From positions 1 through 6,610 of the forward strand of contig JABFSW010000157.1 of NCBI GenBank assembly GCA_013140415.1: a stretch of DNA of 6,610 nucleotides, given 5' to 3'. The notes under the pieces are model-generated. The model ran no database searches. It saw nothing but the letters and a program-made list of their open reading frames with translations, and was not told the origin of the DNA. The position numbers and the translations under genes are program-made. Every line of letters starts with the position of its first letter. Positions within the stretch are counted from its first letter, which is position 1. Shown one piece after another: positions 1 to 5,790 of this stretch. The DNA is from Nitrosarchaeum sp. (GTDB lineage: Archaea; Thermoproteota; Nitrososphaeria; Nitrososphaerales; Nitrosopumilaceae).

Positions 1-743
1 TTTACTTTATTTCTTATTCCAATTATATGTAGATTCTTTTCAAATAATTTTGCATTCCCAGATGTGAAAATCTTTATTGTATTTCTCTTTGATTCTTTTT
101 TAATATTTGCAAGAACGTTACGTGCTACAATATCTGAAGGATCAATAAACTTTACCTGAGGAAATTCTGCACTTAACAATGATTTTAAAAATGACAAATG
201 TGTACTTGACAAAGTAGCTACATCTATCTTATCTGAAAAGACATCAGAAAGAACTTTTTTAATAATTTTTTTACAGTACACTTTATCTGTAATGAATTTA
301 TTTGATTCGACAAGCTCTACTAGTATAGATGAATTTACTTTGTGAATTTTTTTATCTTTTGAAAAACTAAATTTTTTTATGTAACTTGATAAGCTTTTAC
401 TTTTAATTGCAGCTTTTGTCCCTAGTATTGCAATGTTTTTTGTTTCAGAAAGCATCATAGCTTCTCTTATTGGTGGATTTACTCCAATTACTTTTTTGTT
501 TGTAATCTTTACCATTAAACTTGGAGTATTTGATGCCATTACTATAATATCTGGAGAAAATTTTTCTTCTAGTAGTTGTATTGTTTGTTTGATGATTACC
601 TCTAGTTGTTTTTTTGTTTTTTTTCCATATGGAAAATTTTTCTGGTCTGCAAAATAGATGATCTCTGATTTGCAGATCTTTTGTATTGCAATAATTATTG
701 ACAAGGAGCCTAGACCAGAATCAAAAACTGCTATCTTTGTCAT
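1..743 (-). CDS. murI: Glutamate/aspartate racemase family protein, partial, both catalytic Cys replaced by Ser
   Basis: I translated the minus strand from ATG at 741-743; the frame stays open for 247 codons to the window edge, so only the last few residues are missing (family length about 260-270). Family motifs appear in order: FDSGLGSLS (7-15), D33 followed by NFPYG (36-40), ASNTPS (70-75), GVNPP (87-91), ILGTKAAIKS (106-115), LVELVE (141-146), LSSTHLSFL (178-186) and FIDPSDIVA (199-207). In true glutamate racemases the third motif is ACNT and the seventh GCTHYPLL, and the two cysteines are the acid/base pair that removes and returns the alpha proton. Here they are Ser71 (codon 531-533) and Ser180 (codon 204-206), while Asp8, Ser9, Asn72, Thr181 and His182 are kept. 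The fold and ligand pocket are therefore probably intact, but normal two-base racemisation is doubtful. Archaea of this group lack peptidoglycan, so a D-glutamate role is not obvious. It is divergent from cdvB. Confidence 0.85.
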   Translation of the reverse strand, partial: MTKIAVFDSGLGSLSIIIAIQKICKSEIIYFADQKNFPYGKKTKKQLEVIIKQTIQLLEEKFSPDIIVMASNTPSLMVKITNKKVIGVNPPIREAMMLSETKNIAILGTKAAIKSKSLSSYIKKFSFSKDKKIHKVNSSILVELVESNKFITDKVYCKKIIKKVLSDVFSDKIDVATLSSTHLSFLKSLLSAEFPQVKFIDPSDIVARNVLANIKKESKRNTIKIFTSGNAKLFEKNLHIIGIRNKV

Positions 744-776
744 GATTTGTTGAATTTGTATCCAGAATTTAGTTTG

Positions 777-816
777 TTAGCTAAATTCACTCTAAAGTTT
801 ATCTAAATTCACTCTA
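777..816. repeat. Tandem 18-bp direct repeat, probable operator in divergent promoter region
   Basis: The motif TTAKCTAAATTCACTCTA occurs at 777-794 and 799-816, with one mismatch (G or T at the fourth base) and a perfect 14-bp core, CTAAATTCACTCTA. Start-to-start distance is 22 bp, about two turns of DNA, so two bound proteins would sit on the same face. The pair lies between the divergent starts of the racemase-like gene and cdvB; the second copy overlaps the likely cdvB TATA element. The repeat is seen directly; an operator role is inference. It could also be a short duplication of no function. Confidence 0.6.
798..807 (+). promoter_or_regulatory. Candidate TATA element for cdvB
   Basis: TTTATCTAAA resembles an archaeal TATA box. 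Transcription would begin near 826-830, giving a leader of about 20 bases with no evident ribosome binding site before ATG 849. A weaker AT-rich element at 814-824 would instead fit a leaderless mRNA. The choice between them is open. Confidence 0.35.
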
Positions 817-848
817 TTCATTATGAGCTAATTTCTAAATTACCTGAC

Positions 849-1493
849 ATGCCAAACTTCGATAAGACTTGGGCTCGACAAGAGTCACCAGGTGTAACCG
901 ACAAACTCCGTGAGACAATAAAACCACAGGGTGCATTAAAACCACGAATCCAAACTGCAGTAAACAAGCTGCAAGTCCAGATATCAAAAATGGACTCTAT
1001 GCTTACAAAACTGCATGAAAGAGACGCGCAACTCTTCCAGAGAGTCGTGACTGCAATGCAGCAACATGATACAAGTACAAGCAGAGTTTTGTCAAACGAA
1101 TTAGCTGAAATTCGTAAGGTTACAAAGATGCTCGGCAATGCAAGAATGTCATTGGAACAAGTCCAATTAAGACTGACAACTATTCATGATCTAGGCGATG
1201 CTATGGTAGCAATCGGCCCAGCGATGTCTACAATGAAGGGATTGAAGTCATCACTAGGAAGATTCATGCCAGAAGCAGACTCGGAATTGAATTCCATGAC
1301 ACAGACACTCAATGGTCTAATGATGGACTCCCTAGCAGGAGACTCATTTAGCATGGAGACTGGCGCTTCAAGTGAGGAAACCGAAAGAATCCTACAAGAA
1401 GCATCTGCAGTAGCAGAGCAACAGGTTGGAGACAAATTCCCATCTGTACCAACACCAACTGGACTATCGTCCCAATCTACTTCTACATATTAG
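849..1493 (+). CDS. cdvB: CdvB paralogue, ESCRT-III-like cell division protein
   Basis: The 214-residue product is recognised as an archaeal Snf7/ESCRT-III family protein. CdvB polymers, with CdvA and the CdvC (Vps4-like) ATPase, constrict the membrane during division in Sulfolobus and thaumarchaea. The body (about 25-165) is almost wholly helical: a basic first helical hairpin (KPRIQTAVNKLQVQISKMDSM, then the stretch to about residue 95), followed by Met/Leu-rich shorter helices to residue 165. A Ser/Glu-rich linker leads to SEETERILQEASAVAEQQ (175-192) and then KFPSVPTPTG (196-205). The latter resembles the proline-rich MIM2 motif that binds the MIT domain of CdvC. The C-terminal winged-helix segment used by Sulfolobus CdvB to bind CdvA is absent. 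ATG 849 is the natural start; the only nearby upstream ATG (823) is out of frame and stops after two codons. Thaumarchaea carry several CdvB copies, so which one this is cannot be told. Its codon use looks less AT-rich than that of its divergent neighbour. Confidence 0.88.
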   Translation: MPNFDKTWARQESPGVTDKLRETIKPQGALKPRIQTAVNKLQVQISKMDSMLTKLHERDAQLFQRVVTAMQQHDTSTSRVLSNELAEIRKVTKMLGNARMSLEQVQLRLTTIHDLGDAMVAIGPAMSTMKGLKSSLGRFMPEADSELNSMTQTLNGLMMDSLAGDSFSMETGASSEETERILQEASAVAEQQVGDKFPSVPTPTGLSSQSTSTY

Positions 1494-1516
1494 AAGCTAG
1501 GTAAGACGACTGTCAC

Positions 1517-1531
1517 TTTTTATTTTATTTT
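1517..1531 (+). terminator. T-rich terminator after cdvB
   Basis: A T tract broken by single A bases (TTTTTATTTTATTTT) begins 24 bases after the cdvB stop. No strong hairpin precedes it, which fits archaeal termination at oligo-T tracts. Confidence 0.55.
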
Positions 1532-1582
1532 AAACAAGATACAATGATCCAAAACGGAACCAATAATGAAAGAAAGTGCCGT

Positions 1583-1594
1583 AAAATCTAATAA
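1583..1594 (+). promoter_or_regulatory. Weak TATA-like element before the tail-fibre-like gene
   Basis: AAAATCTAATAA is centred about 28 bases before the TTG start at 1617, the right spacing for a leaderless transcript. The match to the archaeal consensus is poor. The rest of 1532-1616 shows only very short open frames and nothing convincing. Confidence 0.3.
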
Positions 1595-1616
1595 CGAATC
1601 ATAAGATATACTATCA

Positions 1617-3182
1617 TTGGTCAAGACCTCTACTTTAGCTGTAATTTTAGCAGCACTAATAATATCTATAGCATTTGCAGATGAGGCAGATGCAGCAGGC
1701 CTTGTCAAACGTGCAATATCCACAGTGGGGACATGGGCAGTATCTGATATTCCTCAGCTTCCTGCAACAAAAATATCATTAACTGATGGAAATATTATAG
1801 TAGGTGATGGTTCAGGCATTGGATCTTCTGTCAATCCAACTGGTGATGTTGACATATCCAATACAGGTGTATTTTCTATTTCAAATATTCATAGCATAGG
1901 CAATGTTACCTCAGTTGGTTGTGCAGCTGGACAAGTCCTCAAAGTTTCTGGAACTACTTGGGAATGTGCAGCAGATAGTACAGGTTCTGGAATAGCATCA
2001 ATTAACGCTGATACAACTGCAGCTCAAACAATAATTGGTGTTACTGGTAATACAACTGCATCAACTGCTTCAGGTGCTACAACAATAAACTTGGGAACTG
2101 ATGTGGTTACTACTGGCGGTTCTGCTCAAACAATTACAAAAGCATTTACAATAAATTCTCTTACTCTTGGTGGTAGTTTAGATGTTGGTAGTAAAGCAGT
2201 TAATAATTACAATGTAACTACTGTAACTACAACAGGAACATTAAACTCAAATGGGGAAGTAATATTACTAAATCCATCTACAACTGCATTTACAGTTACA
2301 TTACCTGATGCAACTGGAAATACAGGAAAACATTATAGATTCTTTTACATTGCAACAACAGGAACTGCTGTAACTATAGATGGTGATGCCGCAGATACAA
2401 TTAATGGCAGAACATCAATTTCAATGAAGTATCCACGAACTGCAGTTGATGTGTATAGTGACGGAACAAACTGGTATGCTATTTATGCTGACCAGATTTA
2501 TGCTAGGGAAAATTATGCTGTTTATACCGATGATTGTCTTTCAAGTATTGGTACATCAACAACAGTTGGTATTCAGTGTACTTTAGGCTGGACAGACACA
2601 GGAACAGGAACAGAAACCGGATTAATGATAGATTCAGTGGTAGATCATCCTGGAATAAAACAACTTGGAACAACAGCAGTAAGTGGTGATGATAATTTCT
2701 TTTTCTTGGCAAGTACAGCAGTGCTCAACACATTTGATTCTGATGATACTTTTGATCTGACATTTGTTGTAAGACCTGTAACCGCAATAACAACTGTGAA
2801 TTATGCGGTAGGTGCTAACTTGAATACTGTAACGGCAACTTATCTGACAAGTGAAAATGCAATGTTTATGTTTGATTCAGCAGGAACAAATACTGGTGGT
2901 GACACAACACATTGGGTTTGCAGAACAAGATCAAGTGGTGGTACTGATCAAACTACAGCAACAGCAATCACTGTAACACTTAACCAGTGGTATAATTTAC
3001 GAGTGTTGAAAGACAGTGGAACAATACGATTCCTCATTGATGATGTTAATGTTTGTAACCATTCTACACAAATTCCATCAGGTCCGTTGAATCCATTTAT
3101 TGCAATAGATACACTTGCCGCTGCAGCAAGAGCAATGGATTTTGATTACTTTAGAGGTTCATGGGTGCCAAGTGGCAGATAG
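1617..3182 (+). CDS. Secreted phage-tail-fibre-like protein with lectin-like C-terminus
   Basis: The 521-residue product has a signal peptide at 1-27 (hydrophobic core 7-20, likely cleavage after AFA or ADA). The start is TTG at 1617: a stop lies upstream at 1602 and no ATG or GTG would keep the signal peptide. Residues 45-120 read like phage and marine-virus tail fibres: IPQLPATKISLTDGNIIVGD, a GDVDISNTGVFSI phrase, and CAAGQVLKVSGTTWEC (102-117). Residues 120-290 are Thr/Gly/Ala-rich predicted beta structure, ending in a block (about 207-290) like those of virion surface proteins. Residues about 300-517 look like a jelly-roll of the concanavalin A/laminin-G type, with QWYNLRVLKDSGTIRFLIDD (457-476) and MDFDYFRG (507-514) as typical closing strands. 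Cys102, Cys117, Cys307, Cys321, Cys435 and Cys480 could pair outside the cell. NxS/T sequons occur near 96, 145, 199 and 481. A role in adhesion or glycan binding is inferred; a structural protein taken from a provirus is the alternative. No virus genes adjoin it. Confidence 0.75.
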   Translation: MVKTSTLAVILAALIISIAFADEADAAGLVKRAISTVGTWAVSDIPQLPATKISLTDGNIIVGDGSGIGSSVNPTGDVDISNTGVFSISNIHSIGNVTSVGCAAGQVLKVSGTTWECAADSTGSGIASINADTTAAQTIIGVTGNTTASTASGATTINLGTDVVTTGGSAQTITKAFTINSLTLGGSLDVGSKAVNNYNVTTVTTTGTLNSNGEVILLNPSTTAFTVTLPDATGNTGKHYRFFYIATTGTAVTIDGDAADTINGRTSISMKYPRTAVDVYSDGTNWYAIYADQIYARENYAVYTDDCLSSIGTSTTVGIQCTLGWTDTGTGTETGLMIDSVVDHPGIKQLGTTAVSGDDNFFFLASTAVLNTFDSDDTFDLTFVVRPVTAITTVNYAVGANLNTVTATYLTSENAMFMFDSAGTNTGGDTTHWVCRTRSSGGTDQTTATAITVTLNQWYNLRVLKDSGTIRFLIDDVNVCNHSTQIPSGPLNPFIAIDTLAAAARAMDFDYFRGSWVPSGR

Positions 3183-3302
3183 ATATGGTATAACAGTTTA
3201 CGCTATAAAAATAACAGATTGTATGGTAACGATTACAAAGGATCATATTATATCAAAACCCAAAGTTGAGTTGATACAAATAATAAAATGAACATGTTAA
3301 TA

Positions 3303-3323
3303 TCCTAATTCCCAATTTTAGGA
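3303..3323. repeat. Short inverted repeat upstream of TSP3/DNRLRE gene
   Basis: TCCTAA (3303-3308) and TTAGGA (3318-3323) form six-base arms around nine bases, just before the TATA element at 3331. It may be an operator half-site pair, but arms this short arise by chance in AT-rich DNA. The remainder of 3183-3360 holds no T-tract terminator and no gene that I can support. Confidence 0.25.
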
Positions 3324-3330
3324 ATGAAAA

Positions 3331-3339
3331 CTATATTAG
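3331..3339 (+). promoter_or_regulatory. TATA element for the TSP3/DNRLRE gene
   Basis: CTATATTAG is centred 26 bases before the GTG start at 3361, which suits transcription starting at or next to the start codon (leaderless). Confidence 0.45.
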
Positions 3340-3360
3340 TAAACCTGTGAAAAGTCGTAT

Positions 3361-4542
3361 GTGTACCGTAATATTTCATTAATTATACTTGCAATAATAC
3401 TTACAACATCCATCTTTACAGTTTCATTGAATCCTGCATACTCTGATATTATCGATACTGATGGAGACGGACTAAGTGATGGTGACGAGATTACCCTTGG
3501 AACAGATCCAAATAATCCTGATACTGATGGAGACGGACTAAGTGATGGTGACGAGATTACCCTTGGAACAGATCCAAATAATCCTGATACTGATGGAGAC
3601 GAACTAAGTGATGGTGACGAGATTACCCTTGGAACAGATCCAAATAATTACGATACTGATGGAGACGAACTAAGTGACCTAGCTGATAACTGTCCAACTA
3701 TATCCAATTCAGATCAAACAGATACTGATCTAGATGGAATTGGTGATGTATGTGATGCAACACCAAACGGCGATTCTGATAACGATGGAATAGATGATCT
3801 AGCTGATAACTGTCCAGATATTCCAAATACAGATCAAACAGATACTGATCTAGATGGAATTGGTGATGCATGTGATACACCAAATGACATTATTGCACTA
3901 GATGCAGACAAAGACAGCTTTATGCGCAGTGGTGCCAAGAACACCAACGAAGGTGACAACACTATACTAATGGTGCAAAAGGCAGGCAACAAGCGAACAC
4001 TAGTATCATTTGATTTATCAGACTATGAAGATCAGCAAGTCTCTTCTGCAACACTGAAGCTATACGTTACATACAATGGTGGAAACTGGGGTAAACACAA
4101 TGACAGAATGATTGAAGTACACAAATTACTCTCAGACTGGACTGAAGGAAACGGTGCCAATTTTATTCCAAGAAATCTAGATGCAGATGATGAGCCAACA
4201 AAGAACAAGGGAACCGGCTCTGGTGTTACATGGGCATGCAGTACAGATTCTAATATTTCAAACAAAAAGACAGACTGTAATCCAAAATGGAAAGGTGGAA
4301 ACTTTGATGGTGCAATATCAGACTCAGAAATCATTAAAAGTGATACACTAAACCAATGGATAGAGCTTGATGTTACAGGAGATGTCAATTCGTTCCTCTC
4401 AGGCAATGCAGATAACTTTGGTTGGCTAGTCAAGAAATCAAATGAACACAATTCAGGAAGAATTGCATTTGCATCATCAGAGAATACTAATCTGGATAAT
4501 CATCCACAACTCGTACTAGAGTTTGGTGCTATTCCAGAATAA
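3361..4542 (+). CDS. Secreted TSP3-repeat protein with DNRLRE/CBM96-like domain
   Basis: The start is GTG at 3361; the frame is closed upstream by a stop at 3340 and a signal peptide follows directly (core 6-22, likely cleavage after AYS, residue 28). Residues 32-173 are Asp-rich calcium-binding repeats of the thrombospondin type 3 kind: three 22-residue units built on DTDGDGLSDGDEITLGTDPN, a partial fourth, then two 40-residue units containing DNCP and DTDLDGIGD with paired cysteines (111/131, 151/171). Residues about 178-390 match a DNRLRE (disaggregatase-related, CBM96-like) beta-sandwich: DSFMRSGAKNTNEGDN, RTLVSFDLS, SSATLKLYV, LSDWTEGNGANF, LNQWIELDVTGDVNSFLSG, NFGWLV and HPQLVLEF at the end. 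Cys293 and Cys306 lie in an insert rich in Asn/Lys. Known members are extracellular and several bind polysaccharide. The TSP3 part would be a calcium-stiffened stalk presenting the terminal domain. No C-terminal anchor is visible, so how it stays at the surface is unknown. Confidence 0.82.
   Translation: MYRNISLIILAIILTTSIFTVSLNPAYSDIIDTDGDGLSDGDEITLGTDPNNPDTDGDGLSDGDEITLGTDPNNPDTDGDELSDGDEITLGTDPNNYDTDGDELSDLADNCPTISNSDQTDTDLDGIGDVCDATPNGDSDNDGIDDLADNCPDIPNTDQTDTDLDGIGDACDTPNDIIALDADKDSFMRSGAKNTNEGDNTILMVQKAGNKRTLVSFDLSDYEDQQVSSATLKLYVTYNGGNWGKHNDRMIEVHKLLSDWTEGNGANFIPRNLDADDEPTKNKGTGSGVTWACSTDSNISNKKTDCNPKWKGGNFDGAISDSEIIKSDTLNQWIELDVTGDVNSFLSGNADNFGWLVKKSNEHNSGRIAFASSENTNLDNHPQLVLEFGAIPE
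3454..3678 (+). repeat. 66-bp tandem coding repeat, three copies plus a partial fourth
   Basis: Units lie at 3454-3519, 3520-3585 and 3586-3651, with a partial copy from 3652. Units 1 and 2 are identical over all 66 bases. Unit 3 differs by G to A in the Gly37-equivalent codon (to Glu) and in its last codon (Pro to Tyr). The partial copy shares the Glu change. Each unit encodes 22 residues, so copy-number change would keep the frame. Such identity, including at silent positions, points to recent duplication or conversion. Confidence 0.92.
3679..3885 (+). repeat. 120-bp-period TSP3 coding repeat, two copies
   Basis: Copies begin at 3679 and 3799. They share an 18-base identical start (CTAGCTGATAACTGTCCA) and an identical 39-base block (3710-3748 and 3830-3868), separated by diverged positions. 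They encode the Cys-containing TSP3 units. Confidence 0.85.
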
Positions 4543-4545
4543 ACG

Positions 4546-4554
4546 CCCCTTTTT
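4546..4554 (+). terminator. Short T-tract terminator between convergent genes
   Basis: CCCCTTTTT four bases beyond the stop of the TSP3/DNRLRE gene is the only oligo-T run in the 33-base gap to the convergent gene. Five T bases is on the short side for archaeal termination. Confidence 0.4.
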
Positions 4555-4564
4555 AGTGATACAT

Positions 4565-4578
4565 TAAGATTAATCTTA
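4565..4578. repeat. 14-bp perfect palindrome overlapping a stop codon
   Basis: TAAGATTAATCTTA is perfectly self-complementary and its last three bases are the stop codon (minus strand) of the CBM9-like gene. It sits in the convergent gap and could assist termination, or be chance. Confidence 0.4.
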
Positions 4579-5439
4579 TTTTATTGCTTTAGATGATTTT
4601 TTTCTCTTAAATATTATAAAGAAAATTACTGTTGATATTCCAAGTACTATTACAAGTAGAATGACAAAAAAATCTACAGACTTATTCTCAGATTTTTCTA
4701 AAAGTGATTTATCAGGCGAAATTAAATTTCCCCATAATGAAGGAATTGGTACATTAAAACTTTCTAATTTGATATCTTCTGGCCATGAATATACAACATC
4801 TGAACTAGCATCAAATACATTTACATAAAATCCATAATTATCTGATCTTCCTAATAATTCAATTGGAATTTTAAATTCATAACTTGCATGTGGAATTTTA
4901 CTGTACCTGTCTTCCTTGTCTGACATTGTTCCAATTCCAACAAATTCTTTTACTTTAATTTTTTCTAATTCCTCAAAAGATTTTGATTGCAAATCACCTT
5001 GTATCATAAAATTATCTTGTTGATTTAGTAATATATCAATGAAGTTTCTTTCTTCTAATTGTACAATAAAACAATAGTCATCATTATCAAAAAAATCATT
5101 CTTGTTATTTTTTGAATCAATACAAAGTGTAGCTTTATCAGCTCCTATGTTTGCAGTTGTATCTGATATGACATCTATCAAAACATAGATAAAATTTCCT
5201 TGATGAGCTGTTCTTAAATGAAATACAACATTTTCATCAGATCTAATTGGATTCCAAGATGTTTGTTTCCATTCTGTATAGAAAGTCCATTTTCCATCAA
5301 AGTTAATTTCTTTCAAAGAAGTTGATTTTGCGATAAGAATATTTTTTTCATTATTTATTTCTTCAATCCCATAAATTTGATCTGATAACAACGATAATGA
5401 TAAAAAAATAATTATTAAAACAAAGTATAACTTTACCAT
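4576..5439 (-). CDS. Membrane-anchored extracellular protein with CBM9/DOMON-like domain
   Basis: The 287-residue product starts at ATG 5437-5439 and opens with a signal peptide (hydrophobic core 4-18, likely cleavage near residue 24). Residues about 40-232 show the strand pattern of CBM9-like/DOMON beta-sandwiches: INFDGKWTFYTEW (45-57), FIYVLIDVISDTT (83-95), ATLCIDSKNNKND (103-115), DDYCFIVQLEE (120-130), ASYEFKIPIELLG (185-197), NYGFYVNVFDASSDVVYSWP (201-220). Cys106 and Cys123 could form a disulfide. A hydrophobic span (257-277) followed by a Lys/Arg-rich tail (KRKKSSKAIK) anchors the C-terminus in the membrane with the domain outside. Family members bind sugars, haem or are structural; no ligand can be named here, and no Met/His axial haem pair is assured. 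It is transcribed against the flanking surface-protein genes, from a promoter region shared with the 61-residue gene. Confidence 0.75.
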   Translation of the reverse strand: MVKLYFVLIIIFLSLSLLSDQIYGIEEINNEKNILIAKSTSLKEINFDGKWTFYTEWKQTSWNPIRSDENVVFHLRTAHQGNFIYVLIDVISDTTANIGADKATLCIDSKNNKNDFFDNDDYCFIVQLEERNFIDILLNQQDNFMIQGDLQSKSFEELEKIKVKEFVGIGTMSDKEDRYSKIPHASYEFKIPIELLGRSDNYGFYVNVFDASSDVVYSWPEDIKLESFNVPIPSLWGNLISPDKSLLEKSENKSVDFFVILLVIVLGISTVIFFIIFKRKKSSKAIK

Positions 5440-5456
5440 CTTACTACTGATTATTC

Positions 5457-5468
5457 TTTAAAATAAAA
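5457..5468 (-). promoter_or_regulatory. TATA element for the CBM9-like gene
   Basis: Read on the minus strand, TTTATTTTAAAG is centred about 24 bases before the ATG at 5439. No ribosome binding site is seen in the bases before the start, so a leaderless or nearly leaderless mRNA is likely. Confidence 0.45.
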
Positions 5469-5493
5469 CATTATCTTATTATTTACAGACAAC

Positions 5494-5506
5494 TTTATAC
5501 GTATAA
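5494..5506 (+). promoter_or_regulatory. TATA element with overlapping 12-bp palindrome
   Basis: TTTATAC (5494-5500) is centred 27 bases before ATG 5524, a good leaderless promoter. The perfect palindrome TTATACGTATAA (5495-5506) overlaps it, so a dimeric regulator bound there would block TBP. The promoter is fairly likely; the operator role is inference. Confidence 0.5.
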
Positions 5507-5523
5507 TAAAACAAATTCTGTTT

Positions 5524-5709
5524 ATGAAAAAAGGAGTTGTTATTGGAATAATTATCGCTATTGTGATTATTGGAACAATATCTGCATACTCTATGACTAA
5601 TCAGAATCCAAATACTGATGAAATTATGCCACCTGATGTTATTCCAGAGACAACTGGAATTAATCATTCAATAGAACTAACTGAAGGTATAACCATGACA
5701 GGGCCGTAG
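5524..5709 (+). CDS. Small single-span membrane or secreted protein, unknown function
   Basis: The 61-residue product has a two-lysine N-terminus, one strongly hydrophobic Ile/Val-rich segment (5-21) and an acidic, Pro/Thr-containing tail of about 40 residues ending in ELTEGITMTGP. It would be an N-in anchor with the tail outside, or a signal peptide releasing a short peptide. I do not recognise a family. Support for it being real is the well-placed TATA element 27 bases upstream and the proper membrane-protein composition. The tail may be the remnant of a longer anchored protein, but I see no continuation of coding sequence in the 81 bases before the next gene. Confidence 0.6.
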   Translation: MKKGVVIGIIIAIVIIGTISAYSMTNQNPNTDEIMPPDVIPETTGINHSIELTEGITMTGP

Positions 5710-5757
5710 CCATAAATTGACCACATTGGATCTGTTTTGTTTAGGTATTTTCCACAA

Positions 5758-5769
5758 TTATTTAATAAT
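5758..5769 (+). promoter_or_regulatory. TATA element for the 231-residue gene
   Basis: TTATTTAATAAT is centred 27 bases before ATG 5791, and no ribosome binding site precedes the start. This is the clearest leaderless-type promoter in the window. The gene is therefore probably transcribed apart from the 61-residue gene before it. Confidence 0.55.
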
Positions 5770-5790
5770 GATTAGTCTATAGTTGTTTTA

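Noticed and set aside
433..657. Open frame of 74 codons on the plus strand
   Set aside because: It is antisense to the racemase-like gene; the phobic residues come from reading A-rich codons in reverse.
823..831. Two-codon upstream frame (ATG AGC TAA) before cdvB
   Set aside because: It may not even lie in the mRNA, since transcription probably starts at 826-830 or at the cdvB start itself.
1544..1604. Two very short open frames (15 and 12 codons) between cdvB and the tail-fibre-like gene
   Set aside because: No ribosome binding site, promoter or distinctive composition; expected by chance.
3183..3360. tRNA, box C/D RNA or riboswitch in the longest intergenic gap
   Set aside because: No cloverleaf, no C and D box pair and no stable stem was found; only a TATA element and a six-base-arm inverted repeat.
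3454..3678. CRISPR-like tandem repeats
   Set aside because: The units abut without spacers and encode an in-frame calcium-binding protein repeat.
4032..4451. Open frame of 139 codons on the minus strand
   Set aside because: It is wholly opposite the DNRLRE domain, whose motifs are clear, and has no promoter or recognisable domain.
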